Source: Branchipolynoe longqiensis
Lineage: Eukaryota; Annelida; Polychaeta; Phyllodocida; Polynoidae
NCBI GenBank assembly: GCA_030323885.1
Contig: JASIRB010002917.1
Span: forward strand, 1-64,000
Reading direction: 5' to 3'
Length of the DNA stretch: 64,000 nucleotides
Below, one piece after another: positions 41,529 through 52,767 of this stretch. Positions within the stretch are counted from its first letter, which is position 1. Each line of letters opens with the position of its first letter. The notes beneath the pieces are model-generated. The model was not told the DNA's origin and did not search any database. It saw only the letters and a list, made by a program, of their open reading frames with translations. The position numbers and the translations under genes were made by a program.

Positions 41529-42892
41529 CGATGGCCACGAAGCGGAGTAGGAGAGTTGCAGCGGCAGCTGAGGGATGCGCTCCGAGAGGCTCGGATGAGG
41601 AGTATGACTCCTCACCAGTGTTGTCGGCCATGCCTTCACCACAGCCCGGGGCACACATCCTCTCCGACGCGGAAGGGGAGTCACGGCCCTCGGGCCCGGC
41701 AGCTCCTGATTGGGAGGCTCGTTGGGCGGCTATGGAGAGCCACATTCTGTCTCTACAACCACCTACGTCTCGGAAACGGCCTATGCCTGGTTTCCGCGAC
41801 GAGTCTGACTGGGAAGATTTCTCGGAAACAGACTCAGCGATTGAGCCTAAGGCTACTCCTCCTCCTCCCAAACAGAGGAAGAAGAAGAAACAAGTGAGTT
41901 CTTCGGGTGATGACTTCACCAAAGAGAGGAACAAGACGGGACTACGCAAAAAGCGCAAGAAAAAGAAGAAGAAGGAGGATTCTTCTTCGGATTCTTCGCC
42001 AGATTCCACATCAACGGAATCTGACTCAGACACCCAATACGAAGGGGTATATGCTGCCATTGGTTGAAAAAACCTAAAGCCAAGCAGGTGAAAACCACCA
42101 CGCTTATGCGCGAGACCATTAATGGTCATTTCCGCACATTCAAACCTGCGGAAATCATCTCCAAGCTAGGAGATGAACTTATAGGCATAAAAGGCGTCCC
42201 CAACTCCATCATCAAAGAAATGGATAGGGACGTAAATATGACCGAGGACCGTAAGCGTTTTGAGGGTGTGTTGCATCTAGTGCATAAAGCGGTTCTCGGT
42301 ACTCTGACTGCCATTACTCCAGTGGCGAATAGGATGCAGCGGGAGAACAAGTTCCCGTCCTTGGCCAAAACCATGGACAAAGGCATCACTATGCTCACAG
42401 CGGCAGGTAATTAATTACCTGTCCTATAGAAGATACGAAAACGTCTTCAAGTCAGTATGCACAGACGCCGGTAAAGAGGTGGCCAGCTCAAAGAAGGTCA
42501 CAGATAATGATGGGAAAGAGTATACGCTCTTTCTGGCCCCAGAACCAATCAAAGGGAAACCTTTGGATAAGACCAAAATGTTCGGGGGTCAGCTCCAGTA
42601 CCGCTTTAAAGAGGTGGAAACCGTGGCCAAGAGTGGCAAAAACATGGACGGGAGAAAGAAGCCAGAAGCCCCATGCTTCAAAAGATCCCGCGGGGATTTT
42701 CGCCCACAACGTCTGGTCAGAGGACCAGACCGGGCTCAAGCTTCAGCCAGTCCTGCCGGGGCGCCCGGCCAGGCTGGACCGACAACACCGCACGGCCGAT
42801 CGGCTGAGGCTTCAACTCCCAGCGAACCTTCCCCAGGGGCGGGTCCAAGTAGAGGCTCAAACACAGACATTACAAGTCCCCGCGGCCTCTAA
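41529..42892 (+). pseudogene. Gag-like ORF1 of DIRS1-like element
   Basis: The ATG at 41529 begins MATKRSRRVAAAAEG. An acidic/serine region with alternating lysine stretches follows (RKKRKKKKKKEDSSSDSSPD near 41950). At about 42065 an indel switches frame and the conserved part continues: TLMRETINGHFRTFKPAEII near 42105, KEMDRDVNMTEDRKRFEGVL near 42220 and NKFPSLAKTMDKGITML near 42345. A 4-bp AATT duplication near 42408-42415 makes a stop; the frame resumes to 42892 through GKPLDKTKMFGGQLQY. The same order of blocks occurs in the copy at 58984. Its function is presumed structural. Confidence 0.75.
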
Positions 42893-42894
42893 GA

Positions 42895-44600
42895 CCACAC
42901 AAACTGTAAGCAACTTTGTGGCTGGCAATATTAATAACCACGTTGTTGAATGGAACAAAATTATGAGTGATCGAAATATTTTAAATATAGTTAATGGTGT
43001 TCAAATTCCTTTCATAGACATTCCGGTACAAGGGAGAGTTCCTTTTCCCTATAAAATTGAACCACTTGAACGAGAGGCACTAACTGAACAGGTACAAACA
43101 TTTTTTGATAAAGGAATTATACAAAAAGTAACACACTGCCCAGGAGAGTTTATCTCAAACATCTTCTCGAGACCAAAACCTAACGGTCACGTTCGAATGA
43201 TCCTGGATTTAACAACCCTTAACAAGATGATAGAATATCGACATTTTAAAATGTTCTCTTTAGAAACGGCACGAGATCTGATTACACCAGATGCATGGAT
43301 GGCTAGTGTTGACTTACAAGATGCGTATTACACAGTTCCCATAGCGGAACAACACCGGAAATTTCTCCGGTTTCTTTGGGATGACCAACTTTATGAATTT
43401 ACCTGCATGCCAAATGGCTTAGCTTGTGCCCCTCGTTTGTTCACTAAACTGTTAAAGCCTGTTTTCTCAGTCATGGCTCGGGAATGGTCACATAATGTTT
43501 CCTTACATAGATGATTCTTTTATAATGGCGTCATCACAAATTGATTGTGTAAACGGAGTTATGGATTTATGTGCATTGCTCACTAAATTAGGGTTTTATG
43601 TACATCCGCATAAGTCAGTGCTTAAACCAACAAAACAACTCAAATGTTTAGGTTTTATTCTTGATACAAAATCCCTAACAGTATCGATAACAGAACAGAA
43701 ACTTAATAAGTTTATGACCACAGCGACCCAGCTTCTTAAGTTACCAAAACCTAAGATTAGACAGGTCGCAGTCCTTATCGGAATAATGATATCTTATGCA
43801 CCCGCTATTCTATACGGGAAAGCCCATATTAAATCTCTAGAAATAGATAAAAACTTAGCGTTAGCAAGAACTAAAGGCAATTTTGAATGAAAAATGTTTA
43901 TTTCCGAAGAAGATTTGCAGGATATTGGATGGTGGATGCAACATATAGCAAATTCACCCAATCCAATCCGCATGGCGGAACCAAATACAGTAATTACCAC
44001 TGATGCTTCTCTAGAAGGTTGGGGAGCCCATCAAGATGGGATAGCAACAGGAGGTAGATGGCTAGACGATGAAATGTTAGACCACATTAATGCGCTAGAA
44101 TTGCATGCCATTTATCTGGGGTTACGTACTTAGTGAAGGTACCTAAATCACAAGTTAGGATACTAACTGATAACACTACTGCTATGGCATATATCCGTAA
44201 CATGGGCGGAACAAAATCGAAGCCTTGCAATCAGTTAGCAAAACTGATTTGGAACTGGGCGGATGCCCAACAAGTCTGGCTGACTGTAGCACATATCCCA
44301 GGGTCACAAAATACACTTGCAGACCATAAGAGTAGAAAATTCCATGACCATTTAGAATGGTCCCTATCTACACCCCTGTTTAACTTAATTTGTGCAAAAT
44401 GGGGTACACCTGAAGTTGACTTGTTTGCATCACGAAACAATAACAAGTTACCCTGCTATGTTTCTTGGCACCCTGAACCGGATGCTTGGAAAGTTGATGC
44501 ATTTGCTATTACCTGGGTAGATAATTATTTCTATATTTTCCCACCGATTAGCATTATCAGCCGAGTGGTGAGAAAAATCAGCATGGAGGGCACTCACGAC
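42895..44600 (+). pseudogene. RT-RNase H of DIRS1-like element
   Basis: RT blocks: PFPYKIEPLEREAL near 43045, RPKPNGHVRMILDLTTLN near 43170, MASVDLQDAYYTVPI near 43300, YEFTCMPNGLACAPRLFTKL near 43393. One extra base near 43485 breaks the frame just before the catalytic FPYIDDSFI near 43500. A TGA (43888) follows GNFE where the 61-kb copy has Arg. RNase H is recognised by TTDASLEGWGAHQ near 44000 and, after an indel near 44130, RILTDNTTAMAYI near 44157 and LADHKSRKF near 44320. The DIRS-typical VDLFASRNNNKLPCYVSWHP linker lies near 44415. Confidence 0.8.
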
Positions 44601-44617
44601 ATACTGATCGTGCCCGA

Positions 44618-45727
44618 TTGGGACACGCAACCTTGGCTACCAGCAGTTTCACAACTGGCAAAACAACATATACGATTCCCAAGAAAGTCCGGGAACCTAA
44701 CGCACCACGGACCGCTATCGGTGCACGGCGACGTGTCAGCGACACCCCTGTTGGCATTCCTTTTCTAAGGAAACACTTACAGCAATTTGGATTAGATAAG
44801 ATTACAGAAGAGAGAATAGTAGCCGATGCATGGAGGCCAGGAACTGTCAAAATGTACACAACATATTTAAGAAAATGGGGTGTACATTGTTTGCTAATGA
44901 AAGTCAAGCCAACAAATACAACAATTGCACAAGTGGCCCGTTTTCTTCATTCTCTAGAGGATGAAGGACTAGGGTTTGGGGCTGTCAATGCAGCCAGATG
45001 AGCCTTATCGGTTATCTTACCTAGAATTGAGGGAGATACGGTTGGTAAACATTATGTCCTTCATTATTTACTTCATTCAATTTAACAGAGGAATCCCCCA
45101 AAACCAAAATATAATCGCTTTTGGGATGTCTCTATCGTGTTTAAGTTGTTTAAGGCTTGGCCTCACAACTCCTTCTTAGATATAAAACAATTAGGTTTTA
45201 AGGTAGCTGTCTTGTTACTACTAGTAACAGGACACAGAGGACAAACAATTGTTGCATTATCCTTAGATGGATTAGAGATAGACAAGAAACAAGCTACGTT
45301 TGATTTAGCACAGTTGTTAAAATCAAACAGACTAGGTGACACTTTATCTACGGTTCACTTAGACTATTTCCCAGAGGATCGTAAATTATGTGTTGTGTCA
45401 GCCATACGGGCTTATATATCCAAGACTAAGGACTTACGTGTCTCACAACAACTGTTATTTAGCTTCATAAAGCCACATAATGCAATTTCAAAAGACACCC
45501 TTGCCAGATGGACGATCACGGTGTTGAAATTGGCTGGAGTGGATACAGGCAAATACTCTTCCCACTCAACCAGAGGTGCCATGGTTTCCAAGGCACGTTT
45601 GCTCGGGATCTCTGTCAAAAGAATCCTAGCGCACGCAGGCTGGAAGACGGCTAAGTCGTTTGCAAAACATTACAACAAGCGACTAGAAAAGCCTACCGGC
45701 ATTGCAAAGCGCCTGCTCACCAACTAA
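44618..45727 (+). pseudogene. Tyrosine recombinase of DIRS1-like element
   Basis: The N-terminal part (WRPGTVKMYTTYLRKWGVH near 44830) overlaps the end of the RT-linker frame. Stops near 45000 and 45085 interrupt it. The catalytic half runs from about 45137: first arginine in TGHRGQT near 45230, SHSTRGAM (H-x-x-R) near 45560, HAGWK near 45633 and the nucleophile tyrosine in KHYNKRL near 45668. The frame ends at 45727, 170 bp before the right inverted end. The enzyme would insert circular element DNA. It differs from the Ngaro-type recombinases at 2.6 and 56.9 kb in every motif. Confidence 0.8.
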
Positions 45728-45899
45728 CAAGAATAGGTGAGAACAAAAAACTTTAAATGTTACAATTACTAATACAATGACACATAAACATGTTAATAAT
45801 AAGAATAAAATGATATTAAGGATAAAAAATTAATTATGTAAAGGTCTCCCTAGCCTGAGGCTAGCCTGAGGCTAGCCTGAGGCTATATACCGAGGTAAA

Positions 45900-46212
45900 A
45901 TAGTATAGTTATACGAGTCTTACCTTGGTATAGATGATGGATAACTGTTGTTTTCCTGAGGTATAAGCCTCGGATAGACGTGGGCTAGGCCCACCACACC
46001 CTACCACGTCTATTCCGTTATTGTACCATTCCGGGAAAATCATAGCATCCATTGTATTGAAGATCATTTTTTATCCTGAATAAGTAGGTAAAGATTGCTG
46101 GACCCGGATGTGCTTCCTTCTCCCTAGCCCACGTCTATCCGAGGATTATACCTCGGGAAAACAACAGTCATCCATCATCTATACCAAGGTAAGACTCGTA
46201 TAACTATACTAT
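45900..46212. mobile_element. Palindromic element with DIRS-end sequence inside
   Basis: The arms are about 85 bp: ATAGTATAGTTATACGAGTC through GATGATGGATAACTGTTGTT, GGATAGACGTGGGCTAG on the left, and the mirror on the right. Just inside the right arm is GCTGGACCCGGATGTGCTTC-CTTCTCCCTAG, the subterminal motif of DIRS ends. It starts three bases after the right end of the DIRS element. A lone arm is at 18021-18078. Confidence 0.7.
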
Positions 46213-47554
46213 ATATACATATGTATATATCTATGTATATATACATGCATATATATATATGATGTGTATATACATATATATATTTCTGGTGGGAATGATC
46301 AAGTGAAATAACTTGTATATATATGTATATATATTTCTGGTGGAAATTATCAAGTGAAATAATTTCAATATATATATATGTGTGTGTGTTTAGAATTATT
46401 ATTCTAGTTGAATAACAGCATATTTTCAGCAGCATAGACTTGTCTAACTGAAAACCCTCACCTCGATCTGACCCTACATATCCAACTTAGATACGGCCGC
46501 ACTCAGCAAACCTAGATTGCAACATAGAAGGACAACTAAGTCAATTTAACAGAACCTGTCATTCTGAAACCTAGGGTGCCCTGCATTTTTATGTACATTC
46601 CAAAATTAAGTTTTCACGTTTTCACTTAATATATCTCGCAAAGTAACCAACCCTTTAAATTAAATGTTACAGCAAACTAAAGTAAAATATATTATTATCA
46701 TAAACCTAATATCTCCCGAAAATATGCAGTAACTGAAAGCCATGCGATTATCTAACTTTATGTGCGTATGAGATTTGATTATCGCTGTGCATTGGTTGTT
46801 TTGCTGTTTTATTTAATAAATGGGAATTTTGATAAATACGATGATTAGCGGGTGTTTACTTTTGCTGAAAGGATTTGATTGTGTTTTTTTTCCTATGAAT
46901 TATTCGGATGTAGGGTATGTTGTCACAGCACAATTCGCAACACAAATTATCTAGATTAGTCACCCAAGGCAAAACAAATATTATGTATTATATAAGACAA
47001 ACTAAAAAAAAGACTACCTATATATCATCATATGTATACTTATATATGCAGAGGGATAAGTGTAAAGGGTAGAATAACTACAAAGACAAAAGAATATAAA
47101 CAAAATAATGGGGTATATATATATATTATATATAGATGATATAAACATACAGGTGCATACCAATAGTCCAGCAGAAATCAGCATATAAATATGATATATA
47201 GATCAGCCTATAAATATATAATACATAAATATTCAAATCATATAAATATTAAGGTATATACAAATAATCTCCAGCAGAAATAATCATATTAGATATCCAA
47301 GCAATTCATATAATTATAAAGGTATTTAAAATACTAGTTATCAGAAATAATCATATAAATATAATTATAGATACTCATATAAATCATATAAGTATAAAGG
47401 TATATATAATTCTCTCCAGTAGAAATAATCATCTGTAATATATACCTATATAATATATAATCATATAAATCATTTAAATATGAATGCATATATACAAATA
47501 CTCTCAAGTATAAATAACCGAGAACAAATCTAAGCAAAACCCACTAATATGTCA
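46213..47554. repeat. AT-rich DNA with degenerate repeats and a MITE relative
   Basis: TATATTTCTGGTGG(G/A)AAT(G/T)ATCAAGTGAAATAA occurs twice (46280, 46328). About 46435-46765 follows the order of the TTAA-flanked MITE (GTCAATTTAACAGAACCT, TATCTCGCAAAGTAACC). From about 47130 to 47520 a loose tandem of ATATAAATCATATAA / TCTC(C)AG(C/T)AGAAATAATCAT recurs about four times. No gene. Confidence 0.6.
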
Positions 47555-48294
47555 TGGTGCTGTCACATTGCGATGCTTCTCACCGACGTGCCGGCAGCGT
47601 GGAAAATAATTTCAACGCGTCGAGACACGTCCAACTTTTCGGCGTTTTGGGAGAAAACTCGACGCAGCGCAGCGTGATAGTAGCGCGCGGCCAACGGGTT
47701 TCGACGCGCGGCGGACCCAACAAAAAAAATATGTCCGGGTGACCTACTTCCATCCCGCATCTGTCGGCATGTCTCAACGTTCCGCCAGAGGGTTATCAGC
47801 GTGTTATCAGCGTGTTATCAGCGTGTCGACAGCGCGTTAATCAGCATCGGCGACCGTTACTTGATATCTCGACGTTGCGGCAGCATGTTATCGGTGCGCT
47901 GTCGGCGTGGCGGTAGCGCGTCACTAACGGGTTCCGCTCGGAGTTTTGCGAAAAAATCCCAACGTTAATCGACATTAATCAACGTGTTACCAGCATTCCG
48001 CCAAAGCGCTGACAACGTGTGTCGACGTCCTGCTAACGTGCCCGTAACGCGCGAACCAACACGTTGACGCGCGTTGTGGGTTGTCAAAAGTTTTGCGCAA
48101 TCGCAAAACGTCCGACGCGGCCCGACGTGTGCCGGCGTTCCGCCCAGCACATCGCTGTCACTCAAAGTGTACCGACGCGCGCCTAACGCGTTCGTAACGC
48201 GCTGGTAACGCGTCCCGACGCGTGGCGACGTTTCGCCCAAAAGGGCAACACGTCGCCACGCGTTGGAGAGAAACGTCGCAGTGTGACAGGGCTA
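47555..48294. mobile_element. Harbinger-type non-autonomous element, GC-rich
   Basis: Ends TGGTGCTGTCACATTGCGA and TCGCAGTGTGACAGGGCTA are related to those at 25803 and 50409. The interior is CpG-rich and made of short mirrored words (GTTATCAGCGTG repeated three times near 47796, CGACGCGCG, TAACGCG). The short overlapping frames are by-products. TSD not clear. Confidence 0.7.
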
Positions 48295-48509
48295 TTATAC
48301 ACAAGCCAATCAATAAGTACATCAGCACATCTCTCTCTCTCTATATATATATACAAATCTGAATAATATAATAAAAATGCATAAATAGTACACATAACAA
48401 TACACATATAGAGAAGTAATAATATATATACCCACAAAACAAAGATATAGAAGAAATGGCTGTACAAAGAAATGAAATACAACTATATGAATAAACACAC
48501 ATTTTGATA

Positions 48510-48692
48510 TACAGTAAAACCTCTCTAACCAACCATCTCCACAGATCTACCACTTCCGTATATCGATCGCTTTATTTGGGTCCCAACAATACCATTGTAA
48601 CCCTATTCTGATGTCCCTAAACCAACCAACTCCCTAAATGGACTACTGAAAGTCGGTCCCAAGGTCGGTCGATTTAGAGAGGTTTTACTGTA
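48510..48692. mobile_element. Pogo/Tigger-like MITE, copy 1
   Basis: Starts TACAGTAAAACCTCTCTAA and ends TTAGAGAGGTTTTACTGTA, giving TA-bounded inverted ends. The inside includes CGATCGCTTTATTTGGGTCC and AACCAACTCCCTAAATGG. 183 bp, no coding capacity. Confidence 0.8.
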
Positions 48693-48724
48693 CACACATA
48701 TGCATATATTCACATGTATACGCG

Positions 48725-49150
48725 CATATATGGTGGTGCAAACAAAGGAACATTGTGCATAGACAGGATTCGAATCCACAAGTCTGCCCATTCCGGGGCT
48801 AGCACCCAAACCATTACCATTATCCTATCTACACTCCCTGACCATATTCTCCCCTACCTGTCTATGTGACTCCTTGTCTGAGAGGTGAGTTCAGACTACC
48901 ACACTCATACTTCTGGAATCATAAGTCTTTTAAACCAACCATACAACATGTAGATGGTACAGATTCCTGGTCATGGAACCAGTGTCATGGGGTGATACAA
49001 ACAAAGCGACCATTGCACCTCGTGCAGAATTCGAGCTCGCATTTCTTGCCATTCCGAGGCTAGTGTCCTGATCATTAGATTTCCCTGATGCGATCACCCT
49101 ATCCATGGCTACCTGTCTATGTGAATCATTGCTTGACAGGTCGCTTCCTA
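48725..49150. repeat. Two diverged copies of a third SINE-like repeat
   Basis: About 48728-48893 and 48993-49142 share the order CAAACAAAG, ATTCGA, CCATTCCG(G/A)GGCTAG, CTACCTGTCTATGTGA. The ATTCGA near a tRNA-like box B suggests a tRNA-derived SINE, but the head cannot be proven. Confidence 0.5.
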
Positions 49151-49174
49151 CACACATATTACTGAACATGCAAA

Positions 49175-49356
49175 TACAGTAAAACCTCTGTAAATAGATC
49201 GACCATGGGACCGACTTTTAAGTGGTGCATTTAGGAAGGTGGTCGGTTGAGGGAGTTACAATATGGTTACAATGGTATCATTGGGACCCAAATAAAGCGA
49301 TCGATATAGGGAGTCGTAGATCTGTTGAGGTGGTGGGTTAGTGAGGGTTTACTGTA
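49175..49356. mobile_element. Pogo/Tigger-like MITE, copy 2 (opposite orientation)
   Basis: TACAGTAAAACCTCTGTAA at the left, and GTGAGGGTTTACTGTA at the right. The interior (GGACCCAAATAAAGCGATCG) is the complement of the interior of the copy at 48510, so the two lie in opposite directions. Confidence 0.8.
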
Positions 49357-49546
49357 TACCCAAACAAGAAAAAATGCTCCAGTGCGACTGACACTGGTCA
49401 ACAGCCGCTGGAGCCGAGGTGGATTGAAGATGGCCCTACCGGTAGTGTTGGGTCTTACGGAGTATAAGAATTTAATTATAATAATAGTTCCCTTCTGTAT
49501 ATTTATACTCACATAATACGTCATACATCACATATACATTTACACT

Positions 49547-49551
<5 letters not shown>

Positions 49552-49606
<55 letters not shown>
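49552..49606. repeat. (TA)n microsatellite
   Basis: About 50 bp of uninterrupted TA repeats followed by AACACATC. Confidence 0.9.
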
Positions 49607-49607
<1 letters not shown>

Positions 49608-50408
49608 ACATCTGTACACATATATGCATATCTACATATGGTCCTGCACCTATTTCAGCCCCATTGAACACCCACAATGCGGACCTCACGGGGTGCGTTG
49701 GAATGCGGCCAACACCGGTTTGTCTGGAGAAGGAGACAATCAACCAAGCCCTGCGTCGCGCGGTTTGCGCCAAAAACTCAGTGGAGCATGGCCAAGCGAA
49801 CAAGAAAAGGGTGCAGGGGACCAGTTTTACTACAACTAGTGACTTCTCCACATCACTGACATCATCATGCTGTCGGTCGCGATGCGACAAAGACTGCTTT
49901 CATTACTTGACTGCCGCTCTCCATTTAGCTCTCTGCTGTGAGAGTTGCGTCCATGAGTCGGTCTTAATGTCTCTCAGCTTCAGGTTTCTCTTGATGGAAG
50001 CTGCCTGCAAAAGTGTTGAAGTGATGCTGGCTTTTGCAAGTTACCAGCGGCACTCTCTCGGTAAGCAAATAGAGGTTTCTCACCTGCAAGAACATGTCAA
50101 GACAGGCGCAAAACTATTTGTCCCTGCAGTGGCTGGTCGGGAGATGTTGGGAGTTCCATACATCAACCGCCCTTAATGCTGCCACAGTGACATGGTTTTC
50201 TGTTTAGGGTTTGCTCCCTTAGCCTTCGGTTCTGTCAAGGACCTGTACCACAAGGCAGTGGTTTAGAACTCTGCAAGGCAGGGGCGTCAAACTCCCTGAG
50301 GTATTGCTATACCTGCATACCTGACACCGACTCTAAAAACAACAACCCTAAAGGCAGCTAGCTCTCTACCCCCCCCCCCCCACACACACACACACACGCG
50401 CACCGTTA
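49607..50408. other. Unassigned DNA with a 170-codon open frame
   Basis: A plus frame at 49664-50176 (starts MNTHNADL, ends YINRP) is open but has no recognisable domain. Bases 50215-50280 match the short repeat at 6972 in the opposite orientation. C10 and CA runs lie at 50371-50397. I cannot decide whether the frame is a decayed gene, part of a repeat, or chance. Confidence 0.35.
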
Positions 50409-50998
50409 TGGGGCTGTCACACTACGACGTTTCTCCCGGCGACCCGTCAGCGTTGGAAATAAAATCTTGCGCGTCGAGAAACGTCAAACTTTTCGGCGGT
50501 TTGGGGGAAAAGATCGGCGTCAGCACGGCGCGTTATGCGCGCGCGGCCAACGTGTGTCGACGCGCTGGGGAAAAAAAAAAAAAAGTTTGCGCGACGTCTT
50601 CATTTAACCTTAAATGTTGCTAGGGTGTAAAACAAAAACGGCCCAGTTTGCCGCAACGTGTGAGCAACGACCCTCCCGCGCGCACGCCGTCTTCCTAGCG
50701 TTCCCACAACGTTATTCCGGCGCGTCCAACGCAGCGCGACGCGCGCCTAACGTCCTTACCCATATATTTGCGCGCGCTGGCGGTCGTTGGGTTGTTTTTG
50801 ACATGCTTAAAACCTTGGGCGACTACGAGCGCGCGCCGGCGTTTTGCGCCGACCATCAGCGTGTACCGACGTGTAGTGAAATGTACCGACGCGCGCGTAA
50901 CGCGCCATCAGCGCGTCCCGACGTTTCACTTTTTATCGCCCAAAATCAACACACGTTCACCGGTCGCCGGCGAGAAGCGTCGTAGTGTGACAGCCCCA
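50409..50998. mobile_element. Harbinger-type non-autonomous element with TTA duplication
   Basis: Perfect 21-bp ends: TGGGGCTGTCACACTACGAC-G mirrored at 50998, extended by GAGAAGCGTCG / CGTTTCTC. TTA flanks both sides (50406-50408, 50999-51001), the PIF/Harbinger target. The interior is rich in GCGCG and CGACG words, and the frames through it are not supported as genes. Confidence 0.85.
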
Positions 50999-51001
50999 TT
51001 A

Positions 51002-51534
51002 CACAACAAAGGAAACGCCTTTCGATGTGTGCATTCTTCAGATATCTCAGTTGGACTATTTGGTTATTTTTGTCAGTAAATAATTTCATTTCTTTGAATA
51101 ATTTTATTTTCAGCGCAGTGTCACTGGTTTCCCAGCCAATTTAAATTGCAGATCTATATATTATTTTCACATATTCTACATTTCAAGTTCAAATTAAAGA
51201 ACATTAAATATAAAGTTAACTTGTTTTAAATGGATGATAAATGATGCAATACGATAACATATAGGGAAGCAGATGGTACCGGGATAGTCTCAACCACGAT
51301 TGCGGTAATATCTGCACATTGTGGTTACAGTGCTGTAAGTATGTTGACGATACTTACAGGATGATGGTGTAAGTGTGACTCTAATATTGATTATAATTAT
51401 ATCAAACCATTGCTGATGGTTCCTGTTGTGTATTGGTCTTACTAGAAGCCGGCTGGGGTTTGTCATTTCTCAGTTATCCAATTATGTTAGGTCAATACTA
51501 TTATTGGTGTTAAATTGTAGTTTATAAACCTACT

Positions 51535-51535
<1 letters not shown>
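51002..51535. other. No gene recognised
   Basis: AT-rich DNA with no supported frame or repeat. Confidence 0.4.
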
Positions 51536-51581
<46 letters not shown>

Positions 51582-51619
51582 TATATATATATATGTCTAT
51601 ATATATATATGTATATATA
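51536..51619. repeat. AT microsatellite next to the Ngaro-like element
   Basis: Runs of TA with interspersed TGCATA and TGTCTA. Confidence 0.85.
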
Positions 51620-51819
51620 TATGTAAAATATAATTTATTATATATATATAAAGAGGCGGGGTTTACCTACCTAATTTATTATTTATTTATCTATTTATTT
51701 ATTATTATTTTCTTCGCTTGTATATTTGCTCCGTGGCTGCTTTTGCCTCGCTGCTACTCCGCCATTGCTGCTCGCAGGTCACTTGCTCTGCCGCCGTACC
51801 TTGTATCGCATGCATTTTT
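51620..51819 (+). repeat. Split direct repeat A1
   Basis: About 200 bp from ATGTAAAATATAATTTATTA through GAGGCGGGGTTTACC and TCCGTGGCTGCTTTTGCCTC to TCGCATGCATTTTT. It matches A2 at 57254 with only a few differences. Confidence 0.9.
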
Positions 51820-52767
51820 TACCGCTACCGCTACCTGTACAGTCTACTCGCTACCTGTACAATCAACTTCTAATGTGTGGATACATGCTGCGGCGGACGA
51901 ACCGAATGCTTCGGTACACCAGGCACAAGTTACATGTCAGGCTTGATACTAGGACGAAACCGTAAGCTAAAACTACGCATTTTACATATAGGGCACTGTC
52001 AAGGGTGTCGCAGTGGTGTGCGCCATTTTGGTTCCTGATATTGAACATGTGATATTGAACATTCCGGACTGACATTGAACATGTGACATTGAATTCAAGT
52101 CGGTTACATGTCAGGCTTGATACTAGGACGAAACCCTCACATACTACTTCAACGTCGGAGTGTTGCTATTAGGTCACGCGTCGGCCGCTTTTACACTGCC
52201 GGCATCGGGATTTGGCGGGTCATGAGGGTCAACTGACGTGTGTTCAATTTTACTAGTACTATTGGGGTGACACATGCTTTATGTTCTGTGGAGTGACGGA
52301 AGCATTTGTTTGGAGTGACACATGCTTATTCTCGGCCAAACTTGACAGTGATATTTGGGCTGAAAATACCGGTGTTTAGCCGGCAAACAACTGTCATCAG
52401 TTACTGTCACAGAAGACCGGCCTGCAGCACTAGCAGATAACATTCTCGTCCGTCAACCAACTAAGCTAAGTCACACTACAATATATATATATGCAGTTCC
52501 CAATAAGTAAAGCTACTGATAATATATATATATACAAAATTGCCATACGTTCCACATGTGGTTGACTTGATTGAAACTAAATTAATGGACGAATGACTTA
52601 CAGTAGTACGGTAGTGAAAATACGCTGCATGGAAGCGTGCCCCGGCCTGGAAAAACTGTGAGTGACATTGCAGGATTACATGTTTGAGCTCGTGACATAC
52701 CCAGGACACCCGTTGTATGCCGCGGCAATTGTGTGTTTGATAGCTCGACATTTGTTAGAAGCTTAAC
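51820..52767 (+). other. Leader of the Ngaro-like element
   Basis: Non-coding. It contains two copies of TTACATGTCAGGCTTGATAC-TAGGACGAAACC (about 51929 and 52105) and repeated (G/T)ATTGAACATGTGA words near 52040-52090. The frames at 51726-51965 cross the repeat and are not called. Confidence 0.6.

Larger units (their letters stand above)
40792..45896 (+). mobile_element. DIRS1-like retrotransposon, full length
   Basis: 5.1 kb with inverted ends: ACCTCGGTATACAGCCTCAG at the left, and CTGAGGCTATATACCGAGGT at the right. About 700 bp of leader, then gag, RT-RNase H and tyrosine recombinase in overlapping frames. No LTRs, integrase or target duplication are seen, as expected for DIRS elements, which insert by recombination. 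Several frameshifts and stops make it inactive. Confidence 0.85.

Noticed and set aside
41521..42129. Minus-strand 202-codon frame opposite the DIRS gag
   Set aside because: It is the shadow of a low-complexity lysine/serine coding strand; the plus strand is conserved in copy 2.
47580..50985. Arginine-rich short frames in the GC-rich elements
   Set aside because: CpG-rich word repeats produce open frames in several phases at once; none is shared between the three related elements.
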